DNA of 64,000 bases from Sphingobacteriia bacterium (lineage in GTDB: Bacteria > Bacteroidota > Bacteroidia > Bacteroidales > UBA7960), in the NCBI GenBank assembly GCA_011390575.1, contig JAABSE010000002.1, positions 1 to 64,000 on the forward strand. Reading direction: 5' to 3'. A model generated the notes under the pieces. The model saw nothing but the letters and a program-made list of their open reading frames with translations, did no database searches and was not told where the DNA came from. The position numbers and the translations under genes were made by a program. This document shows, one piece after another, positions 19,701-28,510 of this stretch; positions within the stretch are counted from its first letter, which is position 1; each line of letters begins with the position of its first letter.

Positions 19701-21423
19701 AGGAGTCTTTTACTCCCTGATGCATCAAGTTCATCTGGTGATTAAAGATATTCAGATCTTCAGGGTGAATCCAAAAATGCATATTTTCTGCTGCAAAGGA
19801 CTTATCAGAAGACCCAATATTCAGCATTTCTTTCAGGTTCTCTGATACGAATACATTCCCTTTGTCCAGGTCCCAATCCCATATCCCATCTTTGGTTGCT
19901 TTGGTGGCCAGAGCGTATCGTTCTTCACTGATACGTATTCTCTCGGTTGTGTTTTTTTTGTCTGTTATGTCAATGATGGTTTCAATAATCCCATGTTTTT
20001 TTGTGCGTGTGTTAAATAAAACAGACTTGTAACAAATAACCTCACGAATATTGTTGTCTCTTCCGATTATCTGCCCCTCGTAAGTTGCAGGCCGGTTTGT
20101 TTGCAGGATTTCTTTGTTGATGGACTGGTGCAAATCAGTTTGTCCGGGTATGTACAGGGATTCCAGCTCATTCTTGCTTTCAGATTTCATGCATAGTCCT
20201 GTCAGCTTTTCAAATGCCTGGTTACAGCCTTCGATGTATTTGTTGTCGAAAGTGTAAAATACGGGATTGGGAAGAGCATTGATAAGGGTTTGCTGAAAAG
20301 CCAGTTCATTTTTCAGCAGTTTGCGGATATTTCTGCTATGAATCATGTAAATGATATAAATGACAGCAAAAATCAGCATCGCAATAAAAAATCCGAGAAG
20401 AACATTTTTGTTTTGGCTGTAAAAGCTCTCGGGAACGTTAATGACAATACTGTTTTCAGGCAGAATGTCAGGGTTTACCCCAAAAGCTTTCAGCCGCTGA
20501 TGATCAAAATAAAACCTGTTGGGCAGGGATTCCTTAACGGGGATATTTTCAGCAGGTTCGCCACGGAGCACTCTTACGGCAATTTCCGCAGCTGTTTGTC
20601 CCTGTGAGTATCCATTAACAAGTTTTCCGCCGGTAATGCCATGGTTGAGCATAAAGTGCCAGAAACCAAAAACAGGTACTTTGCTGTTTTCGGATATAAA
20701 ATGTGTGGCTTTATCAACTTCTATTAACTGGTTTTCTTTTTGCTGAAGGAATGGCCATAACATCACCAGGCTTTCTGAGGGTATTTCATTCAATATATTG
20801 CGAAGATCCAGTAGTCGGTTTTTGTGAATGTATTCGAAACTTATATCAGGGAAACGGCTTTCGTGTTTTTCTCTGAAAATATCCGAGAGATCCAGTGCGG
20901 TAGTGGATTTATCGCCGATGAAATAAACCTGCTTTGTTTCGGGGAATAATTCAAGGGCCGTGGCAACGGTCTCCGGTTTATCAAGTTCTTCCAGTACGCC
21001 TGTAAAATGGGGATAGCTTTCGCGATAGTGGGGCTGGTAATTGTTGATACCGCAAAATACTACAGGTACCGAAGGGAACAGCTCTTCGCCGTATGCAAAC
21101 AAAAACTGCATGGCATCGTCATCACTGACGATGATTGCATCAAATGTGGTTTTACTGTATTTGTGTTTGTACAACTCCTGAAGCTTTTCCTGATGGGTTG
21201 GATCAAAAATTCTTTTCGAATCCATATACTCCATTACAATATCGTAGTCAGAAAGCTCTTTTTCCAGCACATCGTTAACTCCCTGGTTTATTTCAATATT
21301 CCATTGAAAGGAGGAGTGATAGCTATGCAACACGAGAATGTTGTTATCTTCAGCCAGGGCAGCTAAAACATTGCTGATTCCCACCAGAATGAGCAATGCA
21401 AAAAGGTAGACTTTTTTTATCAT
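16774..21423 (-). CDS. Large hybrid histidine kinase: ABC-substrate-binding-like sensor, TM, about 5 PAS, HisKA, HATPase, REC, degenerate C-terminal Hpt-like region
   Basis: ILVLHSYHSSFQWNIEINQGVNDVLE (periplasmic ABC_sub_bind type); FLANMSHEIRTPMNGIVGM; GTGLGLTISYRIVELMGG; REC ILMDIQMPVMDG. Confidence 0.92.
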   Translation of the reverse strand: MIKKVYLFALLILVGISNVLAALAEDNNILVLHSYHSSFQWNIEINQGVNDVLEKELSDYDIVMEYMDSKRIFDPTHQEKLQELYKHKYSKTTFDAIIVSDDDAMQFLFAYGEELFPSVPVVFCGINNYQPHYRESYPHFTGVLEELDKPETVATALELFPETKQVYFIGDKSTTALDLSDIFREKHESRFPDISFEYIHKNRLLDLRNILNEIPSESLVMLWPFLQQKENQLIEVDKATHFISENSKVPVFGFWHFMLNHGITGGKLVNGYSQGQTAAEIAVRVLRGEPAENIPVKESLPNRFYFDHQRLKAFGVNPDILPENSIVINVPESFYSQNKNVLLGFFIAMLIFAVIYIIYMIHSRNIRKLLKNELAFQQTLINALPNPVFYTFDNKYIEGCNQAFEKLTGLCMKSESKNELESLYIPGQTDLHQSINKEILQTNRPATYEGQIIGRDNNIREVICYKSVLFNTRTKKHGIIETIIDITDKKNTTERIRISEERYALATKATKDGIWDWDLDKGNVFVSENLKEMLNIGSSDKSFAAENMHFWIHPEDLNIFNHQMNLMHQGVKDSCSMEMRMKGKEGEYFWTELKTFALRDKNNDICRQVGSISNIQQRKDTELSLLKWEEIFRSTLMGVVAVNHDSREIELMNPVFAHIHGYQPEELQGKTLADVCAPEAKDKIDSIFRRADQQGHYVLESVHARKDNTLFPVMIDITAAKNNRDELQYYIINLQDITQRKKQENKIARMLQNEQTMNEELRSSEEEVRQTLLQTVNLKEKLEENQKQFLSFIDGTSDFALLKDQNLRYLLVNKAFAGFYQMEPEQMIGKTDQEIVPEALALAEQQMDLKVIRENKSVLYEREFMGKIFETRKFPVFYDNKQIGLGAFSRDITQQRIIEQQVQKNEQRFKTLLENSYDLITLMDKDGIISYCTDAITGLTGLKNHEVMGEPVSRLLHPEDRSSFLQKLEKLAHEDSEPVLIHHRFRHPEAGYKNIETIATNHLHNPLINAFVLTSRDVSLEYQSRELKKNISIAQKSAEIKQQFLANMSHEIRTPMNGIVGMIEFLIKTPLNDTQQDYVQTIKSSADSLLNIINDILDFSKIEAGKLSINPTPVNIRKFAGEAPKIFAALVKQKKLEFDLFIDNSLPEYINIDSIRLNQVLSNLISNAIKFTTYGKVTLKLLPDKITSEEVNLRFEVQDTGIGIPEEEQKKLFTPFTQIDSSLTRSQEGTGLGLTISYRIVELMGGEIGVVSKKGEGALFWFTIPVGVTENEKIKNFTQSHQADKRKHLDISVLLVEDKLVNQKVFKLMLESMGCKVTIASDGQQAIDIIESHQKESNGKTAAFQIILMDIQMPVMDGIAATKIIRSNHPEYKVIIGLSANVFTSEVEGFLRSGLDDYIVKPARSEELYKKLLFWSKKKEPDTLPAHEPLLQLLESLNRELVFEKHSLEIIKSQAENNTMVLQELFSSFYNDAQELVSSIESVPLHDTSKRMDYLKTLQNMAQSMGAKQVAKTCEALAENDQNPDIPTDKLLEFLREAIQNYVHTIKKA

Positions 21424-21491
21424 GTGTATTTTCAGTGAATGGTTTTTTTTACAGCTGTAATGTGGTTTTGGGATTTCTGCTGGCAGAAATT

Positions 21492-23927
21492 CTATGCATT
21501 GTGGTTAAGCACCTCTTTTTCGATGATGGTTTTAAGCTTATTGTAATATCGTGATAAGATAACGAACAATGCTTCACTTTTAGAAAAGGTGCTTTTCTTA
21601 TGCAGACAGTCCATTTCTGAGCAAATATGATACACCTTCATGGCTCCGATGGTTGCACTAAGTCCTTTAAGCGAATGGGTGCTTTCTTTTAATAATACGG
21701 TATCATTATCTGACAATGCATTTTTTATGTTCATCATCATTACATCCCCTTCCTCGATGAATGTGCTGTACAAATCCTTAATGATGCTTTCGTCGTTGTT
21801 GGTTTGCTCTTTAAGTATTTTTAGTGTTTCGCTGTCAAGGTCTGCCTTACCTGCGATGTTTTCCTCTGCTACAGGTATGTATTCTGTTTCTGTAGCCGAT
21901 TCATTTGTTTCTTCTTTTTCCAGAACCCATTCTGTTATTTTCTGATACAGAAGGGAGGCCTTTACCGGTTTGGAAATATAATCATCCAACCCCTGATCAA
22001 TGTAATGCTGAGCATCGGCTTTAAGAGCATTGGCGCTAATCCCGATAATGGGAGGCAGGTCGGCATATCTTTTCCGTAGTTCCCGGGTTGCAGTTATCCC
22101 GTCCATCACCGGCATCTGGATATCCATCAGGATGATGTCATATTCTGCCTTTTCAAACCTTTCAAGAGCCTCTTGTCCATTTTCTGCAATATCAACTTTG
22201 CAGCCTGCATTCTGCAGCATAATGGAAATGATTTTCTGATTCACTTCTTTATCTTCTGCATACAGCACATGTAAGCCCAATTGTGGCACAGTGCTTTGTG
22301 TTTTTGCCGGCTTGTCTTTATCATCTTTCGCAACGGGAAAAATGAATGAGAAGGAACTGCCTTTTCCTTCTTCGCTTTCAACCTCTATAACCCCTTGCAT
22401 TAACACGGCTATCCTTTGGCATATGGTCAGTCCCACACCAAGGCCTTCATAGGAGCGTGCATCTGAATCATCCTGTTGCGAGAATAATACAAAAATTTTA
22501 TCCAGGTAATCCTCCCTGATGCCCTTTCCGGTATCAGTAATTTTCAGGATTATATTTTGCTGGCTTTCGTCAATATTTTCTTGTGAAACTTCTGCAATGA
22601 TTTCCCCCTTTTCCGTAAATTTCAAAGCATTGGAAAGCAATTGTTCTGCTACCTGGCGCAATCTTACAGGATCAGTCGTAATAACTTCAGGCAGTGAATT
22701 ATCCATTTTCAGCGTTAGCTTTATTCCTCTGGATGTGATTTGCTTTTCATGTTTGTCTATAACCTCCTCAAAAAACTCTCGTGTTCGAATGGGCTGAAGA
22801 TTGGGTTTTACCTGTGTGGTCTCCAGTTCGTGCATATCCAGCAGAGAGTTTGTAATTTCAAGCATGTCTTCTCCTGCTTCTTTTATGGTAGAAAGATACT
22901 GGCGTTGTTCATCGTCAAGTGTGGTATTGGCAAGAATATCGCTCATAGCAAAAATACCATTGAGAGGAGTGCGCATTTCATGACTAACATTGGCCAAAAG
23001 GCGATGTTTGATTCGGGCTGTTTCCTGCGCAACCAGCAAATCTTTCTGCATGGTTTCTTTCTCAATCTTCCAGCTTATGTCACTCAACATGCAGATTCTT
23101 CTCTGATTCTTCTCTTTCTCGTGTTCGATAAATACATCTCGATACCAGATGTTTTTGATCTGTCCTGACGGGGTTTTTATCCTGAATTCTGTACCTATGC
23201 TTCCTTTTCTATGGGTTTCATGCTCCTGAAGGAGTAAAAGAAACTGGGCCTTATCTTCTTCATGAATAAATTCTTTGAAAACTTCAGGATTGTCAAATAT
23301 ATCAGAAGAATCTATCTCAAAAACACTTTCAAAAGCCTTGTTAACGAACAAAACCTTCTGGTTGTCTGCCAGCCAGAACGCATCCAGAATGTTCTCTGCA
23401 ACTTTTCGAAAATTCTCTTCGCTTTTGCCAATGATTTCTTTCAGGGCAATGGTTTTTTGCAGGATTTCTCTGAGCTCACGCTCCTGACGGGTTAATTTCT
23501 CATTGTTTTCTTTAAGTTTCTGGTTTTGTTTTTCAATTTTCCGCTCCATCATCACTTGTTCCTTGCAACTATCGATTGCTGCATAAAGTTTTTCTCTGTC
23601 GATGGGCTTGAGAATATATTGATTAATGCCTATGTCGATACTTTGTATGAAATACTCCATATCGCTGTGGGCCGTGGTGAGAATTATCTGAGCTTTGGGA
23701 TTGGATTCCTTGATTCTACCGCTCATGGACAGACCATCCATTACAGGCATTTTAATGTCCGAGATTACAATGTCAGGCTTGTGTTGATGGTAAAGTTCAA
23801 GCCCTGTTTTACCGTTTTCAGCTAAAATGATATTTGAATAGTGACGGGAAAGTATCTTGGACAGAAAAAGTCTTACGTCATCCTGATCTTCGACATAGAG
23901 TATAGAAATCGTGTCGTTTTTTTCCAT
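21492..23927 (-). CDS. Hybrid histidine kinase: REC-PAS-HisKA-HATPase-REC-Hpt
   Basis: N-terminal REC ISILYVEDQDDVRLFLS..VISDIKMPVMDG; LLANVSHEMRTPLNGIFAM; second REC ILMDIQMPVMDG; Hpt STHSLKGLSATIGA. Start taken at Met 23927 (ORF track 23960). Confidence 0.92.
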   Translation of the reverse strand: MEKNDTISILYVEDQDDVRLFLSKILSRHYSNIILAENGKTGLELYHQHKPDIVISDIKMPVMDGLSMSGRIKESNPKAQIILTTAHSDMEYFIQSIDIGINQYILKPIDREKLYAAIDSCKEQVMMERKIEKQNQKLKENNEKLTRQERELREILQKTIALKEIIGKSEENFRKVAENILDAFWLADNQKVLFVNKAFESVFEIDSSDIFDNPEVFKEFIHEEDKAQFLLLLQEHETHRKGSIGTEFRIKTPSGQIKNIWYRDVFIEHEKEKNQRRICMLSDISWKIEKETMQKDLLVAQETARIKHRLLANVSHEMRTPLNGIFAMSDILANTTLDDEQRQYLSTIKEAGEDMLEITNSLLDMHELETTQVKPNLQPIRTREFFEEVIDKHEKQITSRGIKLTLKMDNSLPEVITTDPVRLRQVAEQLLSNALKFTEKGEIIAEVSQENIDESQQNIILKITDTGKGIREDYLDKIFVLFSQQDDSDARSYEGLGVGLTICQRIAVLMQGVIEVESEEGKGSSFSFIFPVAKDDKDKPAKTQSTVPQLGLHVLYAEDKEVNQKIISIMLQNAGCKVDIAENGQEALERFEKAEYDIILMDIQMPVMDGITATRELRKRYADLPPIIGISANALKADAQHYIDQGLDDYISKPVKASLLYQKITEWVLEKEETNESATETEYIPVAEENIAGKADLDSETLKILKEQTNNDESIIKDLYSTFIEEGDVMMMNIKNALSDNDTVLLKESTHSLKGLSATIGAMKVYHICSEMDCLHKKSTFSKSEALFVILSRYYNKLKTIIEKEVLNHNA

Positions 23928-24058
23928 TGCGCTTGTTAGGGAGTTTAGATTGTAGGTCAAATGTAGGAATTATTCCGTAAAACGTGAAATCAATCCACAA
24001 TCGTTAAATATATTTCTTTTTATGCTTTGTTTTGTCGTATGAGATTTTTTTTAAGGAT

Positions 24059-25972
24059 TTAATTTTCTGTCCATCTTAAGGTGTCATCTTCAGGGTTTAA
24101 GTAAATTTTGTTGTTGTCAATCAGCCACTGGGTCACTTTGATGATTCTTTTTTCCGGGATATTGGTTTTGAGGTTGTCTACCAGTGATTTTAGATCCATG
24201 GCTTTTTGGATCAGGATGGGTTTAACAAGCTCAACCACCTGATCAAATTCCAGCTTGCTAACGTCGAGTTTGTTGCGCTCCAGGCAAACATCGCATTTGC
24301 CGCATCTTTCGGTGTTTTCTTCTCCGAAATACTCCAGCAGCATACTACTCCTGCATTTGTTTTCTGCTGTAACGTATTGTTTCATTGCCACAACCCTATG
24401 TCCGGCAAATCGTTTTCTTTCCGAATAATTTTCAGGAGAAAGTCTGATGGAGGTGGCATCCTCCCTGCCGCCCACAAAGGTAATCCTGGGTTTTGCGTTT
24501 TGAGGTTCATAGTGCAAAACACGCATCTGATGGAGTTTTTTTAGCTGTGTTGCAACATCATCTCTTCCCCGGTTAAGCCGGGAAGCAATTTCATTTTCGT
24601 CAATCCTGGTAAATTCTGTAAACAGGCCGGTATAAGATCGCAGGATGGTTTTTATCAGGCTGTCGTAAGCAGGGTTGGCCACCATAAAGCGATAGAGCTC
24701 CTCCTTATTGAGCATTACCAGTACTTTGGAAGGATTGGCCATAGCTTCGGAAAGGAGGATAAAACCCTCCTTTTCCAGAATCTTTAATGCATTGAAAGTG
24801 GTGATGCGCTCAAGGTTAAAATGGGAGCAAAAATCAGCGAGAACAAAATTGTATCTTTTATCTTTTCCACTGCCTGTGGCGAGTTGGTAGTAATTTCCCA
24901 GCGCATTGTATACATTCTTTATGAACTCAAGGGGAGGGTAAGAGTTTTCGAAAAACCTGTCTAAATCAATAATATCCGATTTATTGTACATCAATACTGC
25001 GTAGGCCTTTTTTTCATCTCTTCCTGCTCTTCCTGCTTCCTGAAAATAGGCTTCGGGCGAATCGGGCAAATCCATATGAACCACAAATCTTACATTGGGT
25101 TTGTCGATTCCCATGCCAAAAGCATTGGTGGATACAATTATACGTGTTGTTTCACGGGTCCAGTTGAGTTGCTTTTTATCCCTGGTTACCGGGTCCAGTC
25201 CGGCATGGTAAAAATCGGCCTGTATGCGGTTTTTTTGCAAATACTGAGCTATTTCTTTGGTTTTACGCCGGTTTCTCACATAAACTATTCCTGTCCCCGG
25301 TACTTTATTACAAATTTTTATCAACCTCTCCAGCTTGTTTTCTTCCTTCAAAACCGCATAGGTCAGGTTTTTCCTTTCAAAGCTTTTGATGAAAACCTTC
25401 TCGTTTTGAAATTCCAGTCTTTTACAAATATCGCTCATCACTTCACGGGTAGCCGTTGCTGTTAGCGCCATTACGGGTGTTTTGGGGAGCAATTCCCGAA
25501 TTTCGGCAATTTTCAGGTAGGGAGGTCTGAAATCGTATCCCCACTGAGAAATACAATGAGCCTCATCGATGGCCAGCAGGTTTACCTTCATTTTAGGAAT
25601 CCGCATTCGGATAATATCCGTGGTCAGCCTTTCGGGCGAAAGATACAGGAACTTAACATCTCCATAAATACAATTGTCGATGGCTACGTCAATTTCCGAA
25701 GGACTTTGACCAGAGAATATAGCTACCGCTTTGATATTTCTTTTTACCAGGTTGGCCACCTGGTCTTTCATCAGGGCTATCAGGGGCGAAACCACAATGC
25801 AAATCCCCTCCCTGGCCAGGGCCGGTACCTGGAAGCACAGAGATTTCCCTCCTCCGGTTGGAAGCAATGCAAGGGTATCGTGCCCGGCCAGCACAGATTC
25901 TATGATCTCCTCCTGTAAGGGTCGAAAAGAATCAAATCCCCAGTATTTCGCTAATATTTGCCTGGATTCCAA
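24059..25972 (-). CDS. recQ: ATP-dependent DNA helicase RecQ
   Basis: FRPLQEEIIESVLAGHDTLALLPTGGGKSLCFQVPAL; AIDEAHCISQWGYDFRPPYLKI; GRAGRDEKKAYAVL; zinc-binding CRSSMLLEYFGEENTERCGKCDVC. Confidence 0.93.
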   Translation of the reverse strand: MESRQILAKYWGFDSFRPLQEEIIESVLAGHDTLALLPTGGGKSLCFQVPALAREGICIVVSPLIALMKDQVANLVKRNIKAVAIFSGQSPSEIDVAIDNCIYGDVKFLYLSPERLTTDIIRMRIPKMKVNLLAIDEAHCISQWGYDFRPPYLKIAEIRELLPKTPVMALTATATREVMSDICKRLEFQNEKVFIKSFERKNLTYAVLKEENKLERLIKICNKVPGTGIVYVRNRRKTKEIAQYLQKNRIQADFYHAGLDPVTRDKKQLNWTRETTRIIVSTNAFGMGIDKPNVRFVVHMDLPDSPEAYFQEAGRAGRDEKKAYAVLMYNKSDIIDLDRFFENSYPPLEFIKNVYNALGNYYQLATGSGKDKRYNFVLADFCSHFNLERITTFNALKILEKEGFILLSEAMANPSKVLVMLNKEELYRFMVANPAYDSLIKTILRSYTGLFTEFTRIDENEIASRLNRGRDDVATQLKKLHQMRVLHYEPQNAKPRITFVGGREDATSIRLSPENYSERKRFAGHRVVAMKQYVTAENKCRSSMLLEYFGEENTERCGKCDVCLERNKLDVSKLEFDQVVELVKPILIQKAMDLKSLVDNLKTNIPEKRIIKVTQWLIDNNKIYLNPEDDTLRWTEN

Positions 25973-26091
25973 AATGGCAGCATTTTATTAATTACTCCTG
26001 CAATTTTACTAATTTTAAGCCGCCTATTTTATAAAAATTATTTAATTATTTGGTTTTTATTCCTTAATGGATTGAAAAATAGTTACTTGAA

Positions 26092-27588
26092 ATGAAAAAT
26101 CCGACATTATCAATAATTATCTTTTTGTTTTTAGGGGTCTCAGCTTTTCAGGCCCATGCACTCAGGATTGATGATAGCAAGCAGGAACAACTGGACATGG
26201 AGCTTTTAATGGCTGTTTATCAGGAAAATCTTGAAAAAGTAAAGTTGCATATCGATAGTGGTGCCAATGTGAATGCAAGAGATTACCTGGGTTTAACAGC
26301 CCTTATGTATGGCCTTTATGGAAATAGTGATGAGATTGTTTCTTACCTGATTGACCAGGGAGCCTACCTGAATGCTATCGACTATTCCGGAAACAGTATT
26401 CTTATGCATGCGCTAATGGCTGGTCGCGAGGAGTTTGTTATGGTAAATTTACCAGCTTTCGGATTCATAAACAACGCAAATAATGAGGGATTTACTGCAC
26501 TAATCCTGGCGGCTCAGTCGTTTGAGCTGGAAATGCTGGAAAAGCTTTATTACAGGGGAGCCAACATCCATCATAAGGCCAACGATGGCACCACAGCACT
26601 TATGCATGCAGCTGCTTTCGGGAAGTTTTATAATGTTGATTTTCTTGCATTTAAAGGCGCCCGGATTAATCAGCAGGCAGATGACGGGACAACTGCTTTG
26701 CATCTTGCAGCCTGGTATGGTCAAAACGAGATTGCAGGATTGTTGCTTGACTGGGGAGCAGACCCCGAAATAACAGACGAAAATGGCAATACACCGCTTT
26801 TGAGTGCTATTTATGGCAGGCAGCTGGAAACTACCTGGTATCTTATCGAAAGTGGTGTTTCATTATCTGTAAAAAACCAACAGGGGTTTACTCCCCTTAG
26901 CCTGGCAACATCACTGGAAGATTATGAAATTACGGAATTGATTGTGCAATATGATTTCCGTGAGCCTGAAAAAGCCGATAAAAGAACTACTGCGCTGGCC
27001 TATGCCTATTATTACCGCAATGTAAAACTGCAGAAAAACCTGATCAGGCTGGGTCTTCAGCCCACAGGATTGTACTTTTCTGAATTTGGAATTTACCAGG
27101 GTCTTGATTTTAACGGAACAGATATGATGTACCATGGCGGAGTAAGTGTTTTTGAATCGAGATACAAAATGCTGCTGCGTCTCAATTATCTGGTAAGATT
27201 CAGGGCTCAGAAATTGCTGGTTCCCCGTCAGCCAAACAGTTTTTATCAGTTTCATGAAAGCAGAAATTTATTGTCGCTTGGGCTTTACAGAGAATTTCTT
27301 ATTGGTGATAAAGCCGGAGGGTTAAAATTCGGCGTCAGACCCGGAATTGAAGGGGGCTACTCTTTTGCTTCCTACCGGGGTACTTCATTGGAAGCCCCTT
27401 CAGGGTTCCGGATTCTTCCTGTTGCAGATGTCTTTTTTCATTACAAAAGTTTTTCCTTTTATTTGGGCTACAATTATCATAATACAAGGCAAAATGATGT
27501 TTCACCCCACCGCATAAGAACCGGAGTTGAATGGAGATTTTCATTTTTGAAAAAGCCCGATACCCGATACGCACCAGCCATCAGGTAA
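26092..27588 (+). CDS. Exported ankyrin-repeat protein with beta-rich (outer-membrane barrel-like) C-terminal half
   Basis: Signal peptide; repeats such as GANVNARDYLGLTALMYGLYG, GTTALMHAAAFG, GTTALHLAAWYGQNEIAGLLLDWGADPEITDENGNTPL; C-terminus with alternating aromatic strands ending IRTGVEWRFSF. Confidence 0.8.
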   Translation: MKNPTLSIIIFLFLGVSAFQAHALRIDDSKQEQLDMELLMAVYQENLEKVKLHIDSGANVNARDYLGLTALMYGLYGNSDEIVSYLIDQGAYLNAIDYSGNSILMHALMAGREEFVMVNLPAFGFINNANNEGFTALILAAQSFELEMLEKLYYRGANIHHKANDGTTALMHAAAFGKFYNVDFLAFKGARINQQADDGTTALHLAAWYGQNEIAGLLLDWGADPEITDENGNTPLLSAIYGRQLETTWYLIESGVSLSVKNQQGFTPLSLATSLEDYEITELIVQYDFREPEKADKRTTALAYAYYYRNVKLQKNLIRLGLQPTGLYFSEFGIYQGLDFNGTDMMYHGGVSVFESRYKMLLRLNYLVRFRAQKLLVPRQPNSFYQFHESRNLLSLGLYREFLIGDKAGGLKFGVRPGIEGGYSFASYRGTSLEAPSGFRILPVADVFFHYKSFSFYLGYNYHNTRQNDVSPHRIRTGVEWRFSFLKKPDTRYAPAIR

Positions 27589-27703
27589 ATGAACGGGAGC
27601 GAATATTCTCTCAAGCCGGCGAATAAGGATGAGGTATTCCAAACTGACAATTATTAACTGAATAAAAATATGGAAAACCAAACGATAATAAAGCAAGTAA
27701 TTG

Positions 27704-27720
27704 AAGGCGCGTAGCGCTGA
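27704..27720 (+). repeat. REP-like unit AAGGCGCGTAGCGCTGA, copy 1
   Basis: Exact 17-bp match with 27756-27772; GGCGC-GTA-GCGCT can form a small hairpin. Confidence 0.75.
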
Positions 27721-27755
27721 AATTATGGTAGAAATCCAATGTATCCAAAAAAACA

Positions 27756-27772
27756 AAGGCGCGTAGCGCTGA
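27756..27772 (+). repeat. REP-like unit AAGGCGCGTAGCGCTGA, copy 2
   Basis: Exact 17-bp match with copy 1, 52 bp apart; flanked by an AAATCCAAT/ATTGGATTT inverted pair (27732-27740/27777-27785). Confidence 0.75.
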
Positions 27773-27838
27773 CATTATTGGATTTTCATGATAAAGCATA
27801 GTAAGCATAATATCAGGTGATTATAAAATTATGAACAG

Positions 27839-28267
27839 ATGAATATGAGATTTGAATTTTCCTGGAAAATTTTTCTGCTGGTTTTTATAATGTTTTTCCC
27901 GGGATGCAAAGACAAATATGAAGATTGCACCGAAGAGGATTACAACAATTGCAATACCTTCCGACCCGAAACCGGTATAGCCGAAATTCTGTTAACCATC
28001 AACAATCAGAATCCACAGGTTACTGTGTCGCTCTTTGAGGGAGATTTTGAGGATGGCAATCTTATATGGGAAAAGGATGTAAAAACCCAGCAATTTACAG
28101 AAGTACTTGACGTTGAGAAGAGCTACTCTTTCACGGCAAGTTACCAGAGAGATGGCACATCAATTATGGCAGTTGACGGGGGTAAGATAAAAGTGGTGAG
28201 TTACACCATGTGCGAGTATACCTGCTATGAAACCAAGGACCTGACTATTGACCTGGAATTGAAGTGA
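27839..28267 (+). CDS. Hypothetical lipoprotein
   Basis: Signal sequence with lipobox FIMFFPGCKDKYEDC; 142 aa; no recognised domain. Confidence 0.65.
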   Translation: MNMRFEFSWKIFLLVFIMFFPGCKDKYEDCTEEDYNNCNTFRPETGIAEILLTINNQNPQVTVSLFEGDFEDGNLIWEKDVKTQQFTEVLDVEKSYSFTASYQRDGTSIMAVDGGKIKVVSYTMCEYTCYETKDLTIDLELK

Positions 28268-28271
28268 TGCA

Positions 28272-28493
28272 TCAGGATTTATTTTTTGAGCGAAGAGGGT
28301 CTCTGTGCTCAGGGTTCACAGCCTTGTTGATTTGCCCGGCCTGCTCCATCAGCGGGCAATTTGAGCAATCCGACGAACAGGAGTTGCAATCCGGATCTTT
28401 TTGCGGTTTTTTTCTGAAACGGTTGTAAATACGGTATCCCGCGTATGTTATGGCCGCAACAACGATAAATATGGTGATAATCCATTGTATCAT
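28272..28493 (-). CDS. FeoB-associated Cys-rich membrane protein
   Basis: MIQWIITIFIVVAAITYAGYRIYNRFRKKPQKDPDCNSCSSDCSNCPL; one TM plus C-x2-C-x3-C-x2-C cluster, directly downstream of feoB. Start corrected to 28493. Confidence 0.85.
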   Translation of the reverse strand: MIQWIITIFIVVAAITYAGYRIYNRFRKKPQKDPDCNSCSSDCSNCPLMEQAGQINKAVNPEHRDPLRSKNKS

Positions 28494-28510
28494 AGCAAGA
28501 TTGTAATATT

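Noticed and set aside
21473-21490. ATTTCTGC-TG-GCAGAAAT hairpin right after the kinase stop codon
   Set aside because: No T-tract on the relevant strand; could be chance; not called as a terminator.
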